A DNA stretch of 45,785 bases from Bacteroidetes bacterium HGW-Bacteroidetes-17 (lineage in GTDB: Bacteria; Bacteroidota; Bacteroidia; Bacteroidales; GCA-2711565), in the NCBI GenBank assembly GCA_002840985.1, contig PHDM01000008.1, forward strand, positions 1 through 45,785, in the 5' to 3' direction. Below are positions 18,506 through 27,787 of the stretch, one piece after another. Within the stretch, counting starts at the first letter, position 1, and the number at the start of each line of letters is the position of its first letter. The notes beneath the pieces are model-generated. The model saw only the letters and a program-made list of their open reading frames with translations. It was not told the origin of the DNA and ran no database searches. The position numbers and the translations under genes were made by a program.

Positions 18506-19978
18506 ATGGATGAATTAATATCGAACAATCTTAAGCATAAGGCGGCTACAGGCATCATTTGGAAATTTCTTGATCAGGGAGGTAGGCAATTATTGCAGTT
18601 TATATCCCTGATTTATATTGCCCGGATTTTATTGCCCGATGACTATGGTTTAATTGGATTGATGACCATATTTATTGGAATTTCAATGGCCTTTATTGAT
18701 AGTGGATTTAGAGCGGCACTTATTCAAAAAGGGACCGGGGTGACACAGAATGATTATAATACTGTTTTTTACTTTAATATTGGGGTTAGTATTGTTTTTT
18801 ACTTATTAATTTTTTGGGGAGCCCCTTACATTTCCGAATTTTATAACGAACCCAGGCTCACGCTCATAGCCCGAGTTTTAGGACTCAACCTGATTTTATC
18901 GGCGATGGGAATGATCCATCTCGTTATTTTTGAAAAGCGCATCAATTTCAAAACCATTACCAAGCTAAATTTCATTTCCATTTTCATCTCCATTGTTATT
19001 GGGATAGGAATGGCGGCAAATGGGTTTGGAGTCTGGGCACTTGTTTCCATGCCCTTATCCGAAAATCTGATTAGAACCTTATTATTATGGATCATTAACA
19101 AATGGCGTCCTAATTTAAGTTTTAGCATTCAATCTTTTAAAGAATTATATTCAGTTGGATCTAAATTATTATTTGTTGGGATTCTTACGCTTGTAAATCA
19201 AAATTTCATTCCAATAGTTATTGGTAAACTCTTTACGATTTCAGATGTTGGATTTTTTACCCAGGCCCAAAGATTTCAAGGAAAGATAACCGAATTCATT
19301 TCCACTCCAATTCAAGGTGTTACGCTTTCTGTACAATCTATCATTAAAGATGATTTTCCACGATTAAAAAATGCAGTACGCACCAATGTAAAAATAACTG
19401 CTCTTTTTTCTTTTCCTGCCATCCTTGGCTTTATGATTATTGGAGAACCCTTTATTAAAATTTTCCTGACTGAAAAATGGATGCCAAGTCTGTTTTATCT
19501 TCATATGATTTCGCTAGCTGCATTGTTTTTGGTGCTTAGAGGTGCAACCAGCAGCTATGTTTTTCCGATTGGGAAAATAAATTTTATGGTTAGAATGACC
19601 ATTTTTTCTAATGTAGTTTTTTTGGCATTTTTAGGTGCGGCTATACTATTTCACTTAAGTCTCAAAATACTGGTAGCCTCAACCGTTCTTCACGAACTGA
19701 TTGTTTTTGTGGTATATTTCTATTTTTCCCGGCCTTTTATCGGATATAAGTTTAGGGAGGTTTTCATGGATGTGTTGCCTGCAACCGGGTTTTCAATAAT
19801 AATGGGAATATTGGTATATCTCATTCAAATTCAATTTGGCATTAATCTCCTTATATTTTTTATTCAAATATTCGTAGGCGCAATTGCCTATTTGCTATTA
19901 AACTACCTTTTTAATAAAAAAATGTTTAACGAAATATTGTCATTCGGGATGTCATTGGTATGGAAAAATAAAAATTAA
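18506..19978 (+). CDS. Wzx-like polysaccharide flippase (MOP superfamily)
   Basis: 490 aa multi-TM; ATGIIWKFLDQGGRQLLQFISLIYIARILLPDDYGLIGLM. Confidence 0.9.
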   Translation: MDELISNNLKHKAATGIIWKFLDQGGRQLLQFISLIYIARILLPDDYGLIGLMTIFIGISMAFIDSGFRAALIQKGTGVTQNDYNTVFYFNIGVSIVFYLLIFWGAPYISEFYNEPRLTLIARVLGLNLILSAMGMIHLVIFEKRINFKTITKLNFISIFISIVIGIGMAANGFGVWALVSMPLSENLIRTLLLWIINKWRPNLSFSIQSFKELYSVGSKLLFVGILTLVNQNFIPIVIGKLFTISDVGFFTQAQRFQGKITEFISTPIQGVTLSVQSIIKDDFPRLKNAVRTNVKITALFSFPAILGFMIIGEPFIKIFLTEKWMPSLFYLHMISLAALFLVLRGATSSYVFPIGKINFMVRMTIFSNVVFLAFLGAAILFHLSLKILVASTVLHELIVFVVYFYFSRPFIGYKFREVFMDVLPATGFSIIMGILVYLIQIQFGINLLIFFIQIFVGAIAYLLLNYLFNKKMFNEILSFGMSLVWKNKN

Positions 19979-20127
19979 ACAAGGTTAACGCCTAAATTAA
20001 ACATTACTAAAAAAAATAATTCAATATTAGCATAATATACATTCATTAATGTTATTTGCCGAATTTACATGAAGGCTTAATGGCTTTTGATACTAAAATA
20101 TTACTATTTTTGCTCATCATTAATTAG

Positions 20128-20152
20128 AAATGGATAGTAAAAAGATCCATTT
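20128..20152. repeat. Hairpin downstream of the flippase gene
   Basis: AAATGGAT-agtaaaaag-ATCCATTT, 8-bp perfect arms followed by TTT-rich sequence. Confidence 0.5.
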
Positions 20153-20331
20153 TTAGATATTTTTTAATTTCAAATAATAACTTATTATTACGACTTCGTA
20201 TTATAGCAAGCTTTTAAATAAGTCAGGAAATAGGAAAGAAAAAAATTAATTTATTATATAATTAAGTATAAGTACTAAATTCCACTTACGAATATTTTTT
20301 CGATAAAAAGAATTTATAGTCATGCAATTCT

Positions 20332-21021
20332 ATGATAACAAACAAAGCGGTAATAATACTTTCTAGGTTAGATTCGACAAGATTTCCAAATAAAGCATTA
20401 AAGAAACTTGGAAATAAAACACTGATAGAATGGTGCATTACTTCCTTGATGCCCCAAAAGCATTACAAAATTGTATTGGCAACAACTAACAGAGAAGTTG
20501 ATGATCCATTAATTGAAATTGCAAATAAATATGGAATTCAATTTTATCGCGGAGATTGTGATAATGTTGCACTAAGGGTAAAAAATTGTTTAGAACAATT
20601 TAAGATTGATATTTTTGCTAGGGTTAATGGTGATAGTCCTTTCCCTCAAAGAGAATTAATCGAAGAGGGATTTAAAAGATTAGAAATTGATAATCTCGAA
20701 TTTGTCACCAATTTAGCTGTAAGATCGTTCCCGTATGGTATTAGTGTTGAAATATTAAGGGCTCAAACATATTTGGATCATTATAAATATTTTCATTCAA
20801 ACACTCAAAAGGAACATATCACTTCTTATTTTTATGAAAACCTGAAAACATTTAATTTTCTTAATATCGATTATGGGAATTCAAATGATCATAATGTTAG
20901 GCTAGTGGTAGATACTCCAGAAGATTACCTTATAATCACACAAATTGCAGATGCATTAAGCCAAATAAACAATCCAACAACAGAAGATTTAGTCAAACTA
21001 TATAAAAAGATTACTGCATGA
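20332..21021 (+). CDS. SpsF-like cytidylyltransferase / NTP transferase
   Basis: 229 aa; AVIILSRLDSTRFPNKALKKLGNKTLIEW; RVNGDSPFPQREL; linked to NeuB-like and SpsG-like genes. Confidence 0.82.
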   Translation: MITNKAVIILSRLDSTRFPNKALKKLGNKTLIEWCITSLMPQKHYKIVLATTNREVDDPLIEIANKYGIQFYRGDCDNVALRVKNCLEQFKIDIFARVNGDSPFPQRELIEEGFKRLEIDNLEFVTNLAVRSFPYGISVEILRAQTYLDHYKYFHSNTQKEHITSYFYENLKTFNFLNIDYGNSNDHNVRLVVDTPEDYLIITQIADALSQINNPTTEDLVKLYKKITA

Positions 21022-22097
21022 TAAATATATATTGTATTCGACCTAAAGGTTTTAATATTGGAAATGATGTTATTTTTTTAGCATTAAAGCATTTTATTAG
21101 AAAATCGTTTCAACAGAATGTAAACCTAATTTCGCTTCCTGCCACCGGGAAATACGAGAGCCAAAGAAAATCAGGATTAACTTCGCAAACAGTATATGAA
21201 ATTAACCAATTTGGCCACGGTTTGATTATTGGTGGTGGTAATTTATATGAAAATGGCGAATTAGATGTTAACCCCACAGCTCTAAAAGCACTTGATGTGC
21301 CAATTATGGTATTTAGTTTGGCCCGTGGAAAAATTTACAACAAAAACTTAGAACTTGTTGACAGAACTGATGTAATGACAGATGACAAAATCAGCATGCT
21401 TAACAAGAAAGCATTTATTTCTCTTTCAAGAGATAAAGCTACAAAAGAATATATCGATAAATTAGGTTGCGAAAACATTCTTGGAGGCTGTCCAACCCTT
21501 TTTATGAATGAAATTCCTCAACACAATGTGCCAGTTAATGACTCTGATAAGACAGATGCACTTATTTCAATAAGAACTCCATCATTAATGAGTATTCCTG
21601 TTGTGAACCAATATGAAGTCAGAGGATTGATTCTTCAAATGATAGAAATATTAAAGCAAAAAGGTTATAATAAAATCAAACTCCTTTGCCATGATCATCG
21701 TGACATTCCGTTTGCTGCTACCTTTGAAGGTATCGACTATTTCTTTACCGAAGATGTATATACCTACTTATCATATTTAAAGAATACCCGATTAAATCTT
21801 ACTTTCAGGTTACATTCTTTTCTCCCCTGCCTTGCATATGATATCCCAGCCATTAAAATCAGTTATGATCAAAGAGCAATTAGTATGCTTGAAACTATTG
21901 GGATGCAGGATTGGAACATCAATCTTCTTAAAGATGATGTGCTCATGGAACTCACAAAAAGATTGGAATCACTTGATAAATTATCTGAGATGAAAGATAA
22001 ATTAATCTCCAATGAATGGCAAATACTCAAAAACACGATGGAAAAAAATTGCGCAAAGTTTGCAAATCAAATAATAGAAGATCAAAATTCTAAATAA
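21018..22097 (+). CDS. Polysaccharide pyruvyl transferase family protein
   Basis: 359 aa; FGHGLIIGGGNLYENGEL, TRLNLTFRLHSFLPCLAYDIPAIKISYDQRAISML; ATGA overlap with upstream gene. Confidence 0.8.
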   Translation: MINIYCIRPKGFNIGNDVIFLALKHFIRKSFQQNVNLISLPATGKYESQRKSGLTSQTVYEINQFGHGLIIGGGNLYENGELDVNPTALKALDVPIMVFSLARGKIYNKNLELVDRTDVMTDDKISMLNKKAFISLSRDKATKEYIDKLGCENILGGCPTLFMNEIPQHNVPVNDSDKTDALISIRTPSLMSIPVVNQYEVRGLILQMIEILKQKGYNKIKLLCHDHRDIPFAATFEGIDYFFTEDVYTYLSYLKNTRLNLTFRLHSFLPCLAYDIPAIKISYDQRAISMLETIGMQDWNINLLKDDVLMELTKRLESLDKLSEMKDKLISNEWQILKNTMEKNCAKFANQIIEDQNSK

Positions 22098-22098
22098 T

Positions 22099-23094
22099 AT
22101 GATAGAGCCTCAAATTATCGCAGAAATTGGGACAAACCATAATGGGAATTTGGATACTGCTATTAAACTCATTGATGTTGCGGTGAGTGCAAATGCAGAT
22201 TCAGTAAAACTGCAAATAATTAACACTGAAGGATTATACCTGCCAGGTATTTACGAATTTGGAAATTACGATATCAGAGAAGTCAGGGCCATGCGGGATC
22301 GATATAAATTGTTGGATAGTGATTATCAAAATTTGGCAAACTATTCATTAACAAAAAATATTTCCTTTTCTGCTTCTGTATTTGATTTAAAAGGATTAGC
22401 CTTGTTGATGAAGTTTAACCCCCCATATATTAAAATTGCGTCAACAGATCTTAATAATATTTCTTTTCTTCGAAAAGTTGCAGAAAAAGGAAAAAAAATT
22501 ATCATTTCTACAGGGATGTCAGAATTATCGGAAATTGAAAACACCATAAATGAAATCACCAAGACGGGCTTTAGTGACCTTGTTTTGATGCATTGTGTTT
22601 CAGCCTATCCAGCAAAATTAGAAAATATGAACCTAGGGTTTATTGGTATCCTCAAGTCACAATTCGGATTTCCTGTTGCATTATCAGATCATACTCAATC
22701 AAGTATTGCTGCTTGTTTAGCACTAACCAAAGAGGTTGTTTTTATTGAAAAACATATTACGTTAGATGTTAACCAGCATGGTTTTGATCATAAATATGCG
22801 GCTGAGCCAGAAGTTTTCAAACAATACGTTTATGATATAAAAAGAGCATACCAGGCGTTACAAGAACCAACTTCAAAACTGGCAGAAGATGAACAATATG
22901 TAAAAAAAAGAGCCAGACGTTCAATTTATGCTGCCAGAGATATTTTAATTGATGAGATCATTCAGGAAAAGGACCTTTTGATTGTTAGACCCTCAAACAT
23001 ATTAACCGCAGACAAATGTGATTTGGTTATAGGTAAAAAAGCAAAAACAAAAATTCAGCAATTTCAACCGTTATCTCTAGAACTGATCTACTAA
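22099..23094 (+). CDS. neuB: N-acetylneuraminate synthase family protein (NeuB/PseI/LegI-like)
   Basis: 331 aa; IIAEIGTNHNGNLDTAIKLI, KIASTDLNN, HCVSAYPA, ALSDHTQSS, FIEKHITLD, plus C-terminal SAF-like segment. Confidence 0.92.
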   Translation: MIEPQIIAEIGTNHNGNLDTAIKLIDVAVSANADSVKLQIINTEGLYLPGIYEFGNYDIREVRAMRDRYKLLDSDYQNLANYSLTKNISFSASVFDLKGLALLMKFNPPYIKIASTDLNNISFLRKVAEKGKKIIISTGMSELSEIENTINEITKTGFSDLVLMHCVSAYPAKLENMNLGFIGILKSQFGFPVALSDHTQSSIAACLALTKEVVFIEKHITLDVNQHGFDHKYAAEPEVFKQYVYDIKRAYQALQEPTSKLAEDEQYVKKRARRSIYAARDILIDEIIQEKDLLIVRPSNILTADKCDLVIGKKAKTKIQQFQPLSLELIY

Positions 23095-24107
23095 TGAATC
23101 TATTAGTTATTTGTAAGGCATCAACTCAAATTGGTTTCGGTCATTTAATTCGATCTCGAACATTTGTTGAAAATGCCATAGAGGGAAATATGAATCTTGA
23201 CATAACCTTATGTATTATTGGTGATTCCTCATTAAAACTTCTACTAAAAAATCCAGCAATTACATTTTTATTTTACGAAGATGAGAATCAAATATTATTA
23301 ACAAAAAGTTATGATGCTATCATTTTCGATACCATTAATTTCAATAAATCCGTATTCGATAAGATAAGATTTAATGCAAAAAAAATAATTTCGTTATCAC
23401 CAGTATTTAATCTAATGCCTTTTGTTGATATATGTTTTAATAGGACTCAATACTGGGCAGAAGATATAGAGAAGTTAACTTTAAAAAAATATGGAGGATT
23501 TGAATATGCACTCATTCAAAGAAATTGCAATAGAATTCATTCAATAATATATAAATACGGGCTAGAAAAAAGATATTTTAATATAGCCATATCAATGGGG
23601 GGCGGAGATGCAGCAAATAAAACTTTAGAGGTAATCAAACAGATCAAAAACATCATTGAACCTTTCACATTCTGGATAATGCTTGGTGAAGGTTATTCTC
23701 ATTCATTTGATGAAATTGTAAATGAAATACGAAAAGTTAAAAAACACGAAATTATTCTTGCAAAAACCAACCATTCAATGTGGAATGTTTTAAGTAATAC
23801 TAGCCTTTTAATTACGACAAGTGGGATAACATCATATGAAGCTGCTTATGCGGGCTTGCCAACCATTACTTTTTATGACTATGACAATCAATGGTTCTTA
23901 TTAAAAGAACTTGTTGATACAAAACTTACCATTAATGGTGGCAAATTCTCAGATAATAGTATAAATAATCTAAGAAACATTTTAACTGATCTTTATCATG
24001 ACAGATCAGTATTATATGATATGCATAAGAGATCAAAAAAACAATTTGACAATGAGGCTGCAAATAGAATTATAAATATTATTAAAGAAGAGGTATTTAA
24101 AACATGA
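23094..24107 (+). CDS. PseG/SpsG-like nucleotide-sugar hydrolase
   Basis: 337 aa; QIGFGHLIRSR motif, SMGGGDAANKTLEVI, LITTSGITSYEAAYAGLPTI; next to NeuB-like. Confidence 0.8.
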   Translation: MNLLVICKASTQIGFGHLIRSRTFVENAIEGNMNLDITLCIIGDSSLKLLLKNPAITFLFYEDENQILLTKSYDAIIFDTINFNKSVFDKIRFNAKKIISLSPVFNLMPFVDICFNRTQYWAEDIEKLTLKKYGGFEYALIQRNCNRIHSIIYKYGLEKRYFNIAISMGGGDAANKTLEVIKQIKNIIEPFTFWIMLGEGYSHSFDEIVNEIRKVKKHEIILAKTNHSMWNVLSNTSLLITTSGITSYEAAYAGLPTITFYDYDNQWFLLKELVDTKLTINGGKFSDNSINNLRNILTDLYHDRSVLYDMHKRSKKQFDNEAANRIINIIKEEVFKT

Positions 24108-24721
24108 AAATTGGCATAATTGATTATGGATCGGGCAACTTCACATCTGTATGGAATGCCGTTGGATCTCTTTCAAAAGAAATTACAAGAATCACAAAAA
24201 AGGAAGACTTTAATGGTTGCTCGCATATTATATTACCTGGAGTTGGTGCATATGGTGCGGCAGCAAATAAAATTTTTTCGCTTGACTTGTACGACACTTT
24301 GCATAATCATGTTTTAAATAAAAAGGTGCCTTTTCTTGGAATTTGTGTTGGAATGCAATTATTATCAGAAAAAGGCTTTGAACATGGCGAGCACTCTGGT
24401 TTTGGATGGGTTAAAGGAAACGTAAAGGTTATCGAATTCCCTAATATGGAATTGCCTCTGCCTCATATGGGATGGAATAGCTTGACAAACATGAACAATT
24501 CACCTTTATTTAAGGACATTGAGAATGATGCAACTTTTTATTTTGTTCACAGTTATTTCTTACAGTTAGAAACAACGGAAATTAAAACGGTAAATGTAGA
24601 ATATGGAATAACATTTCCTGCTGCTCTTTCTCTCGAAAATATTCATGGAGTTCAATTTCATCCTGAAAAAAGTCAATTTTATGGAATGAAACTTCTGAAA
24701 AACTTTATTAAATTATGTTAA
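24104..24721 (+). CDS. hisH: HisH-like glutamine amidotransferase subunit
   Basis: 205 aa; IIDYGSGNFTSVWNAV, catalytic FLGICVGMQLL, HGVQFHPEKSQFYGMKLL; embedded in polysaccharide operon. Confidence 0.92.
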   Translation: MKIGIIDYGSGNFTSVWNAVGSLSKEITRITKKEDFNGCSHIILPGVGAYGAAANKIFSLDLYDTLHNHVLNKKVPFLGICVGMQLLSEKGFEHGEHSGFGWVKGNVKVIEFPNMELPLPHMGWNSLTNMNNSPLFKDIENDATFYFVHSYFLQLETTEIKTVNVEYGITFPAALSLENIHGVQFHPEKSQFYGMKLLKNFIKLC

Positions 24722-25533
24722 AAAAAAGAATTATTCCGGTAATTTTATTACGCAATGGAGTTATTGTTCAGAGTAGGAAATTTAGACGGTATCAGCTATT
24801 AGGAACCCCAACAGCTGCAGTTCAAAGATTAAGTAATTGGGCAAGTGACGAACTAATTTACCTTGATATTTCACCGATCCCCTATTATGATTTGAACAGA
24901 GATGACTTAAACCATGAGTCTTTTAATGATATTATTGATATTATTAAATTAGTTTCGGGAAAATGCTTTATGCCTCTCACTTTCGGAGGGGGAATTAGAA
25001 CCATAGAAGATGTTCGAATCAGATTAAAACTTGGGGCAGATAAAATCAGCTTAAATACTGCTGCAATTGAGAGTCCTGAACTTATTAAACAATGCTCCGA
25101 AGAATTTGGAAAACAATGTGTAGTTGTAAGTATTGATTCTAAGAAAAATGAAGATGGTACTTACATTGTATATAAAGGTGGGAGAACTGAGACTAATTTA
25201 AATCCTTTTGACTGGGCTAAAGAAATTGAAAAATTAGGAGCTGGTGAGATTTTAATAAACTCCATGGACTTGGATGGTTCTGGTCTTGGATTCGATTTAG
25301 ATCTTATAGAAAATATCAGTAATAGCATAAATATTCCAACCATTGCCCTTGGAGGTGCTGGAAATTGGGATCATTTTGCAGAAGTGCTCAAAACAAGCGC
25401 CAGTGCTGTTGCTGCAGCAAATATCTTTCAACACACCGAAAACAGTGTATATAATTGTAAAAAATATTTATTTGAAAAAGATTTGAACGTACGAAAACCA
25501 TTAGAATTATTAAATACAAGCTTAAATTTATAG
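24715..25533 (+). CDS. hisF: HisF-like cyclase subunit paralog
   Basis: 272 aa; KKRIIPVILLRNGVIVQSRKF, TFGGGIRTIEDVRIRLKLGADKISLNTAA, INSMDLDGSGLGFDLDLI. Confidence 0.92.
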   Translation: MLKKRIIPVILLRNGVIVQSRKFRRYQLLGTPTAAVQRLSNWASDELIYLDISPIPYYDLNRDDLNHESFNDIIDIIKLVSGKCFMPLTFGGGIRTIEDVRIRLKLGADKISLNTAAIESPELIKQCSEEFGKQCVVVSIDSKKNEDGTYIVYKGGRTETNLNPFDWAKEIEKLGAGEILINSMDLDGSGLGFDLDLIENISNSINIPTIALGGAGNWDHFAEVLKTSASAVAAANIFQHTENSVYNCKKYLFEKDLNVRKPLELLNTSLNL

Positions 25534-25534
25534 T

Positions 25535-26755
25535 ATGGAAAGTAAAAGGAAAGAATTTTCAGAGATGCATTATTGTTCGAAATGTACTTATCCACAAGTT
25601 TCAGTTAATCTTATTTTAGATGACGAAGGAGTATGTAGTGCCTGTAGAATGCAAGAAGATTTTGATGAACTAACGACAGAATTTTGGAAAATTAAAGAAA
25701 ATAAATTTAATGAACTTGTTGAATGGGCAAAAAAAACTGCAACTGGAAATTACGATTGCATCATTCCTGTTAGTGGAGGCAAAGATAGTTACTATCAAGT
25801 CCATAAAGCCATTGAACATGGGATGAAACCATTATTGGTTACTTATCATGGAAACAACTATCTCCCTGTGGGGCAGAGAAATCTAGACAAGATGAGGCAC
25901 GTATTTAACGCAGATCATATGATTTTCGGACCAAGTGAAGAAACGCTAATAAAGTTAAATCGACTTGGCTTTAAGATGATGGGTGATATGAACTGGCATG
26001 CCCATGCTGGAATTAAAACCTATCCTATGCATATTGCTGTTAAACTAAAAATCCCACTCGTTATATGGGGGGAAATAACATGGTCTATTTCAGGAATGTT
26101 TTCACCGAATGATTATATTCAGTATAATAAACGAACAGTATTTGAGCATGACATGAGAGGATTCACCTTAAATGACATGATTGAGAAGAAAGAAGGGCTC
26201 ATCGAAAAAGATCTTGTTTGGTTGAGAATGCCTTCCGATAAAGAATTTGAAGATGCAGGATCGTTGGGGATATATATAGGCAATTTCTTTAAATGGGATC
26301 CCAATGAACATGCTCATAAGATGAAAACTGAGTATGGGTTTGAATTTGCCGAAGAGCCTTTTGAAAGAACTTATAGAACAATGTCAAACCTTGATGATAT
26401 GCATGAAAATGGGATTCATGATTATATGAAGTTTATTAAATTTGGCTATGGCCGAGCAACAGATCATGCCTCCAAGGATATCAGATCAGGTTATATGACA
26501 CGTGAAGAAGGTGTAAATATGGTTAAAAAGTATGATCATGTAAAACCTAGGAAAGATTTAGAACGATGGCTGAAATATGTAGATATGACTGAAGCAGAAT
26601 TTGATACTATTGCCGATGGATTCAGAGATCCTAGAGTTTGGTGGATTCAGGATGACCAATGGTGGAAGCAGAATATTTGGGGAGAACCATCTTCATTTGG
26701 AAAAGTAAACTTACCAAAATCTAAACAAGATAAATACAGAAGAAATGAAATTTAA
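25535..26755 (+). CDS. N-acetyl sugar amidotransferase (WbpG/PseA-like)
   Basis: 406 aa; HYCSKCTYPQVSVNLILDDEGVCSAC, PP-loop IPVSGGKDSYYQ, WGEITWSISGMFS; directly follows hisH-hisF. Confidence 0.92.
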   Translation: MESKRKEFSEMHYCSKCTYPQVSVNLILDDEGVCSACRMQEDFDELTTEFWKIKENKFNELVEWAKKTATGNYDCIIPVSGGKDSYYQVHKAIEHGMKPLLVTYHGNNYLPVGQRNLDKMRHVFNADHMIFGPSEETLIKLNRLGFKMMGDMNWHAHAGIKTYPMHIAVKLKIPLVIWGEITWSISGMFSPNDYIQYNKRTVFEHDMRGFTLNDMIEKKEGLIEKDLVWLRMPSDKEFEDAGSLGIYIGNFFKWDPNEHAHKMKTEYGFEFAEEPFERTYRTMSNLDDMHENGIHDYMKFIKFGYGRATDHASKDIRSGYMTREEGVNMVKKYDHVKPRKDLERWLKYVDMTEAEFDTIADGFRDPRVWWIQDDQWWKQNIWGEPSSFGKVNLPKSKQDKYRRNEI

Positions 26756-27740
26756 AGAAATCGACATACGACCTAGTGATTTAATGAAACTGAAAGAACC
26801 AGCATTAGAGCACGACAAACAATTCCTGCTTGCTAGAAAAGATGAATTTATTAAAGTGAATTGCCCGGCCTGTTGTTCAGATGATCATTCCGAATGGGCT
26901 ATTAAAGACAATTTTGATTATACAATCTGTAATCAATGTAATACAGTCTTCATGAACCCCAGAGCAAACGAACTATTATTAGCAGACTTCTATAAGCAGT
27001 CAAAGAATTATGAGTTCTGGAATAAATATATTTTCCCTGCATCAGATGAGATAAGAAAAGAACGGATTTTTAAACCCAGAGCTCAAAAGGTAATAGATTT
27101 TTGCAATAAACATGAAATTAATGGTACTATATTAGAGGTTGGGGCAGCATATGGAACATTTTGCGAAGCGATTAAGGGCTTTAATTATTTCCAGAGAATT
27201 ATTGCGGTAGAGCCAACACCAGATTTAGCTGAAACATGCAGAAAGAAAGATCTTGAGGTATTTCAAGAACCAATTGAAAATGTAAAATTACCAAATGATT
27301 CAATTGATGTAGTGGTCAGTTTTGAAGTTATGGAACATTTGTTTAATCCCAAAGATTTTATTCTCAATTGTACATCAATGTTAAAAAAGGGTGGACTATT
27401 CATCTGTACATGCCCAAGTATAGATGGATTAGGTACACTTGTTCTTAAAGAAAAAGCCAAAGTCATTGACCATGAACATTTGAACTATTTTTCACCATCA
27501 TCTTTGGCGTTACTATTCCAAGATTGTTCTTTGGAAATCGTAGAAGTTTCAACCCCAGGGGAACTTGACGTTGATTTATTAAAAAATGCTTTTCTGGAAA
27601 ACCCAGAAGACTTTTCAGATCAACAATTCATAAGTAAAATATTGAGTTCTGAAGAAGAAAACATTAGAAACAATTTTCAGGATTTCTTGAAGAAAAATTT
27701 ATTATCATCACATTTATGGATTATAGGCAGAAAAAAATAA
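26745..27740 (+). CDS. Class I SAM-dependent methyltransferase with N-terminal Zn-binding segment
   Basis: 331 aa; CPACC...CNQCNTVFMNPRA; ILEVGAAYGTFCEAI; VVSFEVMEHLFNPKDFI. Confidence 0.88.
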   Translation: MKFKEIDIRPSDLMKLKEPALEHDKQFLLARKDEFIKVNCPACCSDDHSEWAIKDNFDYTICNQCNTVFMNPRANELLLADFYKQSKNYEFWNKYIFPASDEIRKERIFKPRAQKVIDFCNKHEINGTILEVGAAYGTFCEAIKGFNYFQRIIAVEPTPDLAETCRKKDLEVFQEPIENVKLPNDSIDVVVSFEVMEHLFNPKDFILNCTSMLKKGGLFICTCPSIDGLGTLVLKEKAKVIDHEHLNYFSPSSLALLFQDCSLEIVEVSTPGELDVDLLKNAFLENPEDFSDQQFISKILSSEEENIRNNFQDFLKKNLLSSHLWIIGRKK

Positions 27741-27787
27741 TACCACATATATATAACTACTAACTAAGGCAATAAATTCTTAATCTT

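Noticed and set aside
24104-25533. HisH-HisF considered as the histidine biosynthesis pair
   Set aside because: Immediate coupling to a WbpG/PseA-like amidotransferase and nonulosonate genes favours the dedicated amidination role; other his genes are absent from the window.
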